A stretch of 64,000 nt of DNA from Sipunculus nudus (Eukaryota; Annelida; Sipuncula; Golfingiida; Sipunculidae), in the NCBI GenBank assembly GCA_026874595.1, contig CM049306.1, positions 88,702,642 to 88,766,641 of the forward strand, given 5' to 3'. The translations under genes were made by a program, and so were the position numbers. Below, one piece after another: positions 49,023-59,300 of this stretch. The notes beneath the pieces were generated by a model. It was not told the origin of the DNA and made no database searches. It was given only the letters and a program-made list of their open reading frames with translations. Position 1 is the first letter of the stretch; every line of letters begins with the position of its first letter.

Positions 49023-49205
49023 AGCTAAGACGCACTCGTTTGTGAGTGATACACGGACGTAGGGCACAGCCTTCCTATTGATACCTCAGGGCGCTCATCC
49101 AGAGTAGGGACCGGGCTTTAAAAATCCCACGGTTCCTCTTCTGAGATTTGAACTCACGACTTTTGAGTCCTGTGCTCTACCCCTAGACCACAGAGGTCTG
49201 TTCTG
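49023..49205 (-). mobile_element. tRNA-derived SINE (copy 4)
   Basis: On the minus strand, box A (rc of 49171-49190, TGGTCTAGGGGTAGAGCACA) and box B (rc of 49144-49161, AGTCGTGAGTTCAAATCT) are nearly canonical. The body carries CTGTGCCC...CGTGTATCACTCA, shared with the SINE at 3815-4018. It is the best preserved SINE head in the window. Confidence 0.85.
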
Positions 49206-49499
49206 TTCATTCTGAGCTCTAGTATAGCGCCACGCCCTGCGTGTGTACCAGCTGTCTGCATTAAGGTTTAAGATATCTGTACGCACAATCGGTTCTTTCG
49301 TCTATGAACAAGACATAAGTTATTTAAAAGATATCTTTCAGTGTACTGAAATGTTGAATATTTTTTGCAAACTAAGAACTAAGATTGTTGATTAAATTTA
49401 AAGTAAGGCAGGTTCTTTGTACATGCAGGATGCTTTTAATGTGTTTGTAAGTACGTCCGTGTATAAACTGAACAGACAAAAATGTTATTGACGCTGATA

Positions 49500-49684
49500 T
49501 GTGGTCTTACTCTCTGTCTCTCCGTCCGCCTGTCTCTGTTTGTCTGTCTATCTTTCTCTTTCTGTCTCTCGATCTGTCTCCGTCTGTCGCTCTGTCTTTC
49601 TCTTCCTTCCTTCCTGTCTCTCTCTCTTTGTCTCTGTCTCTCTCTTTCTTTCTCACTCATTCTCTCTGTCTCTGTCTCTGTCTT

Positions 49685-49742
<58 letters not shown>

Positions 49743-49805
49743 TTCTCTCCTCTCTGTCTTTCTCTTTGTGTGTGTCTGTCTGTCTCTCTCGCCCTCTGAC
49801 CCAGT
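49500..49805. repeat. (CT)n / (TCTG)n array
   Basis: A 300-bp pyrimidine-rich array with a pure CT core (about 49686-49738) and TCTG/TTCC variants. Open frames are artefacts. Confidence 0.95.
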
Positions 49806-50365
49806 GTGTGTGTTTACTACCAAACTGTTTCTTCAGATAAGATGTATTACTCACCTGAGGAATACACAACCCAATTCAGTATTTTGTGATTAAAGAAAAA
49901 GTTCTGGTTCATAGGTTCGTGATATCAACTTATGAATGGCTTTATTTTGGTGGGGGTATGATTAATTGTTCCATTTTGATGTTGTTTTTACTTATATAAA
50001 ATTATACCTGGTTCAATTCATCAATCTGAGTAAAATACAAGCACATCTGGGGCAGCTTTGTTTCTTCTTTGTTTTTCATAGATTTTTCCGTTAACCATTC
50101 TCCGTTTTTCCCGTTTTTCTACATGTTCACGTGCTGCCATTGTGAATGGGTCCCTTTGAAGTTTATTATATGAAGTAACTGTGCAGCTGCGTTGTGTAGT
50201 CTGTTTCCATGGTTACTGTCCAGGACATCAAAGACTTACATGTCTGAAACATACTTCCTGGTAATTAATAAATATGTTTATCAAAACGGTGTTAATCACA
50301 CAAGGTCGGGTCCGGTACTTGCAGGTGTGTTGGAATCCCAACCGACACACCACCCATGTATGCAT
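49806..50365. other. Unique AT-rich sequence, no feature seen
   Basis: No recognised element before the CAGGGGCG repeat. Confidence 0.45.
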
Positions 50366-50601
50366 CAGGGGCGGGGCCAGGATTTAAGAATATGGGGGTT
50401 CAGCCCAGGAAAACTAATGACAAAGCCTAAAAAAGGTCCCCAGGTCCGGAAAAGGGGGGGGGGGGGATGAATGGTCCAGGCCGCAATGGTTGGTCTGAAA
50501 CCCTTAAAAAAGGTTGCAGCGGCTGAAAAATAGGGGGTGGACCCTATAAATATTCATCTCCCACCGTTCTATAGACCAGAATATCTGGATCCCCTGCCCT
50601 G
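50366..50601 (+). mobile_element. CAGGGGCG-ended non-autonomous element (hAT-like)
   Basis: Starts CAGGGGCGGGGCCAGGATTT and appears to end GGATCCCCTGCCCTG (50587-50601), an imperfect inverted repeat of the start. The interior shares AAAAGGTCCCCAGGTCCGGA with 6728-6870 and has an internal G-run (~50453-50467). The flanks GTATGCAT and TTAGACAC do not form an 8-bp duplication, so the right edge is tentative. Confidence 0.6.
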
Positions 50602-52466
50602 TTAGACACTAAACATGAATACCAGGTGTGAATGCATCTAGTCGACGGATTTAAAGGTTATATTTGAGTTATTTTAGATTTCGGTCAAATCCTTACACTC
50701 TTTCCATTCTAATTGCATATAACATCATGCTCATTTTTTTATTTGGACATTTTTTTAAACAGTTAATCTTATATAGAGATTGTTTACTGCCTATAGATGG
50801 AAATATTATAGACAAAAACAAATATATAATATGTATGACCTCAGAGAGTCGATCCCAATGAGAAAAGGTTCAAATTTTGAGTGAACCGAAGTTACCACTG
50901 AACGGTAAGGATTCAGACACAACTATCTGCGTACCACAGTCTTGTGAATTTGAGGGGGGTCTTGAATCGATTCAATTAATATTCTTTTACCTTAGATTCG
51001 ATACTCGATTGAATTGTTACTTAAGTAGTAAAGTACAGCCTTTGCTTTAAATATTAAACTATTCAACCAAAATGGATGTCAGTTAAGTTAAATAAGTCCT
51101 GACCAATGTACATGTAGCTTGCCCTCTGTTTATGTTTATGTTGTTTCTATGCGATGGTCAGTCTTTAACAGTGAGCGTTGAAACTAACAAGAGCACATAT
51201 ACACAGAACGGCCCTACTAAAAAAACGACACCAGTTCCAGAAAACCGGATCTGGCTTCGCCTTGTACTTTTAAGTGGATGGTTTCGGTTTAACAGACAAA
51301 TTATGATAACATCGTAATCTATTTAATATAATTAAATGAATCAATGATGAAAATATCATCAAAAGTTAGAGATCCTTGCCTGGGCGCTTTAAGACTGGTC
51401 AGTTTATATTTCAACAGAATAGACTTTTTCCTATAACATATTAACGTGTCAAACGACAATAACATACAGGATACATGCGTCTCATTTTGGGCTATACAGG
51501 CTTAAGTAGGGAATATTTTATTCAAAGCAAATCCGAAAGACTATTTATAACCCAGTCATTGCATGCCTATTTAACTCTTACAGCCATCAACATTATCTGT
51601 TTATTAAAATTATAAACAAAATTGTGCCATCATGCCAGTATAATTATTGCGTGGACGAATGTGGCGAACCCGGAGATGGTTTCGCATTTTCCCCCAAACC
51701 AGCTTTGGTTCGCAATTATAAAGAGTTTCCCGAAACAGAAACCAGTTTTCCATTTTTTAAAAGTTGTCTCGACATCACAATGTGCTTTGACAAATTACAG
51801 GTCGCTTAATTTTTTAGGTGCATGATGCATGCATAAAATAATAATCGTAACGAACCGCTTCGGATGATACAAATTTCAAATTAATCGAGAGTCAATGCAT
51901 CGATTTTTCGTGGCATTGTCACACACCTACCACATGCGACCTGCACACTTCCTCCTATCGCTACCCCCGTTGGAGTGGGAATGTACCATGGACTGGTTAC
52001 TATAGTATCTTTACATTAATCATGTAGGACATTCTGCAGTGTAGTTCTATCACCCGCATGGCATCAAAGAGTAAATTGCGTCGCCTGATTTCGGGACTTG
52101 TTCGGATTTGCCATCGCGGAACCTTCATTGATAGCGGTCAGCTGACATTAGGCAATTTGTTAAAGGTCATCGGTTCATGCATAGTATCCTTGAGGGCGGC
52201 AAATATTAACGTCTTGAATGACCTTGTCTTGCTCATAGTAATAAGCCGAATCAATGGACTGGATCAATTGGTCTACCGTTATTTATATGATGTTCATATA
52301 TCTGGCTGCAGATACATATGTTTGGCGGGCTGTTACATCGTTTAGGAGAATGTCCAAATTAAACAATTCATAATATCAAGAATATGTTAATACTAATATG
52401 GTGCAGTTGAAATGGAAAAAAATAAACTCATTACAAGTTTCGTCTTTTCTAAGTATAACTCGGGGG
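50602..52466. other. Unique sequence, no supported gene
   Basis: The 95-codon plus frame at 52058-52345 starts at ATGGCATCAAAG, a reasonable context, and is GC-balanced, but I recognise no family. Other frames are noise. Confidence 0.35.
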
Positions 52467-52512
52467 CAGGGGCGGCTGGGGGGTTGTGGGGTGGGGGGGG
52501 GGGGGGGGGGGG
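52467..52512 (+). mobile_element. CAGGGGCGG terminus followed by (G)20
   Basis: CAGGGGCGGCTGGGGGG (from 52467) is another hAT-like CAGGGGCG start. It runs into a pure 20-G tract (52493-52512), able to form G-quadruplex. No further element sequence is recognised downstream. Confidence 0.5.
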
Positions 52513-52888
52513 ATGCAGGAGAATATGCCCCCTGGTGTGTTTAGGGGAATAAAACGCATGATTATTACACTATCTACAGTTCTTATTTTCTTCTGATATT
52601 TCCCCATAATTTTTAAATTATATATAATTTTTAAAATTATTCATCTCATACGGAGAAAATTTAGGATACGGCATTCGTCAATTGACTCATTGAATCATTA
52701 TAAATGTAAGCCTATCATAGTATGATACGGAATTATTTAAACAAATGTAAGTAACGATTAATAAAGTATTTAAAATCGAGCATAAAATATTGTTTGTAAC
52801 TGGAATATACTGCTTAACATATTTTGACAGGTGTAAAAATCATGATAATCTTTGTCCCTTTTTGTCAACGATTTTTAAAATCTGTATT
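52513..52888. other. AT-rich sequence, no feature seen
   Basis: Nothing recognised. Confidence 0.45.
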
Positions 52889-52915
52889 CCCCGGGGGGGG
52901 GGGGGGTGAGGGGGT
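52889..52915. repeat. CCCC(G)14 run
   Basis: A C4 run passes directly into a G14 run. Confidence 0.9.
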
Positions 52916-54544
52916 TTTTGTCTGTAATCCTGTGCATTATCCCCTTGACATTGTCTCAGCAAATGGGGCCGGAGTCAAGAATATTACATCATATCAGCAT
53001 AAATTTCTTATACATATATAATTCCTAAGACACCCTGCTATAGGCAGATAGGAGGTTTTATAACAGGCTTTATATGCCACCATAAAAGCATGCGAAATCA
53101 TGTTATCTGGAATAGGTTTCATGTGAACCCAGGTCACCTGGAAAAAAAGCTCTATTCAGAAGCCTGGTGAACGCTGATATAAGGAATTAAAATACCTTTC
53201 CTCAAAGCCTGCGAAAAGAATGATGTTTTTGTGGATATAGGCTGGCGGATAGTAATGCCAACAACAAGTCTTCCGAGCACCGTTGCTTCCTGTATTGGAA
53301 AGGCTTTCTTTGACAAGACTGGAATTATGGTATCATGCAAAAACAAAGAAAAATGGGCTCACTATGGACCAGAGGGGCCGTAAAAAGTGACACCAAACCC
53401 GAGACCGTGGGAAGTTCAAGTCAGAGTAATATCTGTGGCCCACAGAATGTCCTCGTATCCTACATTTTATGTGTAAATTATTTAAAGAGAGCCCCCGCTG
53501 CACATTAACGTCAGGTAAAGGTGGACTATAAAACAACATAAGCTCTCCACGCTGATTGAAATAATGTTCTACACGGCATTAATTCAATATCCATAGCACT
53601 GAGGGTAATTGTTCCGTATATATTATTCTGTCTTTAAAACCAGGCCCATTTAATCCCCTATTGGCACCATACGTTGCGGGGCAGCTCTTACTTTTGATGA
53701 ATACACAGGTCAACCCCGACCAAGAATAATTTAGTTGTAATATATATGGCGATGTCATGCGTTTTCTGCCAGTTCAGTTGATAGTGTTACCTGACGTACA
53801 CTTGTGCGATATGTTTAAAGCCTTAATGTTTAAATCATTATTGTTGCCTGGGGTAAGTAAAAATAAAGACTGGACTTTTAGTCTGATGTCATCGATATCA
53901 TATCTATACACTTATAAAATCTTTAGGGTCTCTTCATAATTGTAGCCTCCCTTGGAACCCGGGGAGTATACACCGAAGCAAATGCCATAGTATAGTTCTT
54001 TCCACTACCCACTGTCCACCGGTTTTGTTTGTTTTTGTTTTGGTAAGACAAACTGACCAGGCAAACTTTGCATCGATGACAGAAAGAAAAATGCTATTTT
54101 TTTATCATACCTGATTTTGATGTAAATTGCATTCACGTTACGGTCCGGTTGACTTGTCTGTTTAATATCTGTGATTGATGGCTTAAATGGGGATTAACCA
54201 TTGACCCTCATTCAGGGAAAAAGGCTGTGACGTATTTGTGATGTACTGAAGAGGCACTTGCAGGGAGGAAGTAAGTTTCACTGTAAAAGGGGGCTGTAGC
54301 TCCTGATCATTGGCCGGCATGGTATTCATGGCTACCTTATGTACGTAATTTCTTTTATGACGTCATCACTGTTCCCTGCCATGTCCATTTCATTTAGATT
54401 GTGAAAAGAACCCTTCCGCCTGAGGTCGTTTCTACTCTAAACGAATCTCTTCTTTTTGTATACTGTAGGAAGGCCGGGACTACCTGTCTCAGCTGTCAAA
54501 CTCTGAAATCAAAAAGAGTTACATTTCAAGGAAACACCTGTTTC
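52916..54544. other. Unique sequence, no supported gene
   Basis: Short unrecognised frames at 53152-53539 (minus) and 53757-53939 (plus). A palindromic TGACGTCA lies at 54358-54365 within TTATGACGTCATCAC, which recurs at 60069-60083. Confidence 0.4.
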
Positions 54545-54900
54545 CATTCCACAGGCGCACGCTTACAAAATATTACCTATTGCGTTAAGTTCCCATATTT
54601 ATGTAATTTGCCTTGAAACAATTCTTATCCAACACACTCGAATGGAATACATTGTCCTTTTCACTACATTTATAGTTACGCCGCTGGTGTATTTAGAAGC
54701 CCCGGTGCATTGTGGGGGTCAGATTTTTTTATGCCTAAACAGCAGGGTCGCACTCTTTTAAGTCGGAGTCTGCGCAGTGTGTATGGAAAGATGTCGCTAA
54801 GTGTGGACTCGTTTCTCATATTCCGTTGTGATGCTATTCAGGAACATTAAACCAAGATAGTTATCATGTTCGCAATAGTTAATTAATTATTGATAAAATA
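54545..54900 (+). repeat. Interspersed repeat family of 40.1/54.5 kb, copy 2
   Basis: See 40080-40430. It preserves CGCACGCTTACAAA, TTTATGTAATTTGCCTTGAA, ACGCCGCTGGTGTATT, GCATTGTGGGG and GCAGGGTCGCACTCTTTTAA. Slightly less AT-rich than copy 1. Confidence 0.7.
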
Positions 54901-55439
54901 AGTGGTCAGCGTCCGTGGAACGGACCATAGATTTCTAACGTTAATTCGTTCTATATTTGAAAACTAACCAGCGCCCATCCATTCCTTGGTGGGCAGGGCG
55001 CGCTCTTTTGGTACAGAATTTGAAGGAGTATTGGGTAGGGCACGAATCCTCACCCTTGACCTTGCGGTAATAAGCAAAGCACTTTTACCATGGCGCCTCT
55101 TTGCTCCATATACAGGTCTTTTTTTAATTTATCTTAAAAAGCGAAATGTCAATATAATTAACCCAGTTACTGAAAAAAATTAATTTAACAACCCGTCATG
55201 AAAGAAGAAAATTTATATGCAATTATAATTATCGGTATTTCATTTTTTGTCCCCTCAAACCACAGAAATGGTCAAAGACACTGAGGCAATTGTGTAATCA
55301 GCATAACTCAGAGGCACTAAATTACACAATGCATTCCTGCTATGGCTTAATTCCACTACCATCGAGTAAAAAATCTGAGCAACGTCAAGCGCAAATATTA
55401 TCTTTCTGCACGTTGCTGTTTGTGACATTCATCTTCCTT
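54901..55439. other. Unique AT-rich sequence, no feature seen
   Basis: The frame at 54986-55183 starts from a TTG and is not considered a gene. Confidence 0.4.
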
Positions 55440-55870
55440 AACAGACCGTAACGCAGCCACCTGTTACTTACAACCGCTTTACGACAGGTTACGACCACTA
55501 GCGACTTGACTTCATAGGAAGTCTTTGAAAGGTCGTACGACATGTCCTAAACCCACGCAACAAGTCGTATGTTGTCCTAAGCAGTCGTAAGTACTCCTAT
55601 CTATTCGGGGATGGAATGTGCCCGGTTCGCATTCCCGGTGGTCTTGGTGAGATCGGTGCTACTCTTATGTGGTCGTCCGACTAATTTACGAGTAGTTGTA
55701 TGTTTTCTCATGTGATCCGTGTTAATCGGAGCTACCGAGCGGTCGCAGACTGGTACCGACATGTCGTGCGATAGGTCGTGACACAGGCTAGGACCAGTTA
55801 CCTACTGGTTAAGACTGGTCACAACCGATCCCAATTATTTGTACGGCGAGTCGTTTGACCATCCGCAGAG
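55440..55870. repeat. GTCGTA / GGTCG-rich cryptic repeat island
   Basis: Over about 430 bp the words GTCGTA, TACGAC, GGTCG, CGACT and ACTGGT recur on both strands, for example AAAGGTCGTACGACATGTCC, AACAAGTCGTATGTTGTCC, GCAGTCGTAAGTACTCC and ATGTCGTGCGATAGGTCGTG. CpG is much denser than in the flanks. This resembles the repeated subterminal region of some DNA transposons, but no termini were found. Confidence 0.6.
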
Positions 55871-57279
55871 ATAAATACACAGGGCTAAGTAAATTGGAAA
55901 GTATATGACCTATTGCAAAAAGAGGATATACAAGGTGAACTGAACCTTCATGTGCATGGCTGGGTGTATTGGAGAGTTAGTGCTCTAATTATTAATAGGG
56001 AACTTTGATGAATAAAAATATCTTCTAGCTGCGGTCGAGTGCAAGATGAACTTATTAATTGCATTTACACATCATTTGTTTCGCATTATCCAAAACGTTA
56101 CTGGTGCTCGATTTCAATAACAGGATCAAGTTACAGTGCGTTTGATCTAAATTACCCAAACAAACAAAACAATAAACAAAATCATAAAAAAATTGATTTT
56201 AACAGCAAATCCTGGCAAGCAAGAGGCCAAATCAAATGACCGCTGGGGGAAAATTAATATCAGTTTTCTATTATCAAATGAAATGTAATACAACCAAGAG
56301 CCACTTGTTTTATTGATTGATACAATAAAGCCTTTATAACACGCAATTTGAATTCATATAAATTTATACGGATTAGCGAATTAGATTACGAATATAGCAC
56401 CATTGTTTATTCCAGGGCTTGGTTCAAAAGCTAAACAGTCAATTTAAATGCACAAGACAATGTTTCATCTGAATAGAATACAAATGCAAAAGCTATTTGA
56501 ATTAAAACACGTAAAAATGCAAATTCAAATGCAATGAAACATTTCAAATGCAAATACACTTGTAAATGCAGTTACCTGATATCAATATGTGATGGGTGTT
56601 GAGTATATGGGGCTAATGAAAGTAAAAAGGGTATAGGCAAGATTAAAAATATAAATTATCAATTTATTTTAAACGAAATTTGTTTTGTTATAATTACACC
56701 GAGAAAATACTTCAGAACTGTAGTCCCTTTTGCATTAGACAATAAAATATTGTTCAGCTCTCTTTTAATGGAAATGTAGTTTCATGTAGTTTAAAATATA
56801 AATTTCAATGATATTTCGTAATGAAAATACTTTTGCATTTGAAGCCAAGTCTTGTTTATTATGTTAACTTTGGATATTTTTATTTTTATTTTGATTAAGC
56901 CAGTCACTTTTAGATGATTAATGACAGTGGGCTGTGTTCGCTACCAACCTCCACATTTTATTATAGCTATACCTCAAAAGAATTAATATTTACGGTGCTG
57001 CGGCACACTCACGCCCGCCTAAGCGTGAACTTGCATTGGGTGGTAAAATAACAACACGCCTGTCTGCTGATCAAGTCAGTCTAGGATAGCCCTATACTCT
57101 CATTTATTTTATCTCATGGTATGAGCATGAGTTATATAGTCAACGGATAACGTTAGTTGTGAATTTTTCTCTCTAATGCCTTGGCCCAGGCTAGTTGTAA
57201 CAAGGTACATTGGGAAATTTGCTTGTGCCGAGTAGTAGCTGAGCCGGGGCATTGGGCTTGAATTCTGAATGTCCCCCGC
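55871..57279. other. Unique AT-rich sequence, no feature seen
   Basis: Contains ATGCAAAT-like words near 56485-56565 (CAAATGCAA and similar recurring several times), otherwise nothing. Confidence 0.4.
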
Positions 57280-57885
57280 ACTGTTCCTTCTGTCCCGGGG
57301 AAAAACTTTCGGGTTACCCCCAATTTCCGAATATTTCCAGGTAACCTGAAATCGAATTTTGGAATCAGTCTTTGGGAAAAACATTATGATATTGTCAATT
57401 ATATTTCTATTGACTTATACACTTCATCAATATGCATGACAAATCACATGCAAACATTAGTTGTACAAAGATTCAACCTGGTTTGATAAATCCAGAAGAT
57501 TAGAAATTATAAGAATTTTAAGTAAATAGATATAATGAAGCAATATTGGGTGATAATCCGAAATCGCTTGCCCGGATGCCTAAAAGTCAGAAATTTCAAA
57601 TGTCGATCGAATCTGAGGGACTTAGTCTAATGCCTTATCACCTTTAACGACCAGTAAAATTTGACTACTCTTCCATGAAAACTTAAACTTCAAATTAAGA
57701 AAGTTAAAAGTCAGCTTTCAATTAACTTATCTGTAGAATTTATAGGTGATTCCTGCCTTATTCTTATGTATTTTCTGTTAAGATAATATCTTATAACGTC
57801 TCAATGACGGATGTATATACACTTGCTTATTAAAAAGCTGTTCGGAACATACAATGTTGACACAAAAGAAAAAATACGTAACCTT

Positions 57886-58118
57886 TTGGTGGTTGCATGG
57901 TCGCATATGTGCGGAAACTGTAAGGTTACTAGGTGCAAAACGCCTTTATGCAAAACTCTAATTCGTTTGACTTGTACCAGATGTCGTTGTTTAATGTTTC
58001 TGAATTATTTGGCAGACCTCCATATGTTATAAACGTGTGTGGGCGTTGGGATTGGCACCTTTTGTCTTGGTGGTTGCATGGTCGCATATGTGCGGAAACT
58101 GTAAGGTTACTAGGTGCA
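57886..58118. repeat. Exact 52-bp direct repeat, 181-bp offset
   Basis: 57886-57937 and 58067-58118 are identical, beginning TTGGTGGTTGCATGGTCGCA and ending TTACTAGGTGCA. A 129-bp spacer lies between them. The two plus-strand frames here (57811-58032 and 57933-58127) run through the repeats and are not considered genes. Confidence 0.95.
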
Positions 58119-59190
58119 TGTTACTAGGTCACTGATTAATACCTGGACCGCAAGAATACCAAATAAATGAGTCGCAAACACAGAGTTTCGGCTTAAATAA
58201 CTCTACAACTAACGTAATCGAATGATTTTATTCCTATGTTCTATTTTCGGTTGTTATTCTTCTGCAGTGTTTATAAACTATTAAAATAGATTTGTATATA
58301 AGGAAAATGAAGTAAAACCAAATGATAACGTTTAACAGTAGGAACAAATCAAAAGTTTCACTTATTAATCCGATAAGAAGAATAAACACTAAATAGTTGA
58401 ACTTTCAGAGAAATGTAAGCATCTCTTGACACTCATTAAAAACACAAACCTAAATAAAAGTACCGTACAGTAAAAACACCTGGAGAACTCTTCAGATGTG
58501 CCCTCTAATGGCTGTGGTTAATTCCCGTGACTCTGTAACAGCTGAGCGACTGACGTAGATACTTCTAATTAATAAAACAACTCCGATGTACCAACATTAG
58601 GTTGAACCTCGTTTCAGGTTATCCCCCGCGAATCTGAAATCGATTCCATCGGGGTAGGATGACTTCATTTCAGGTGTTCACATACACCCGCCAGTTTAAC
58701 TCAATCATAATTTTTCTGATGCTTTTAATGATGATCTGTTATTGCAATCAAGCACGTTAAAGATACGATATTCATAAGCTTGAACTTGTATACGAATGAT
58801 AAAATCTTCGCAAAATGTTAAGTATATTGTTTATATTGAATCATATACACTTTACCAAAGCACATGAAACATACATACAATAAAAAATAAACATATTTTA
58901 AATCTAATTTTGAATCAAACACTTAACCAAAACACATAAGACATTAATACAAACTAAGATAAGCACATTTTAAACCAATTTTGAGAAATCCGGAAAAAAA
59001 AACTTTAAGAATTTTGAGTAAATAAACATTTAAAAACAGTTGCTTGAAAGGGGTAATCTTAAATCGTGTGGAGTAATGTGATTTCAAGCACCTCCTGGGT
59101 TAATCTTAAATCGATTTTAGGTTACCCCCAGGGGTAGTCTGAAATCGTTTTTTAAGTTACCGGAGGTAATTTTAAACATATTTGAGATTA

Positions 59191-59260
59191 GACCCCAGCC
59201 CACCGCCGACCCCCAACCAACCACCCACCCCAACCACAGCCTCCCCAAAACCCAACCCCA
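59191..59260. repeat. C/A-rich strand-asymmetric tract
   Basis: About 70 nt almost free of G and T (CCCACC, AACCAACC, CCCCAACC units) inside the AATCTTAAATCG cluster. Confidence 0.8.
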
Positions 59261-59300
59261 GTAATCTGTAATAGGGGTAATCTTAAATCGCTACGCTGGT

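Larger units (their letters stand above)
57280..59300. repeat. Cluster of AATCT(G/T)AAATCG motifs with GGTTACCCC partners
   Basis: The 12-mer AATCTKAAATCG or a close variant occurs at about 57345, 57555, 58631, 59055, 59102, 59136 and 59279, often next to GGGGTAA or its complement TTACCCC (57312, 59121). The stretch 57490-57570 also aligns with 58980-59070 (AAATCC.GAA, TTTAAGAATTTT.AGTAAATA). Two diverged 72-bp tandem units lie at 58841-58983. The whole may be a degenerate transposon with subterminal repeats. Gene content is nil. Confidence 0.55.

Noticed and set aside
49436-49893. Open frames of 70-130 codons over 49.5-49.8 kb
   Set aside because: Translation of a pyrimidine-rich microsatellite array.
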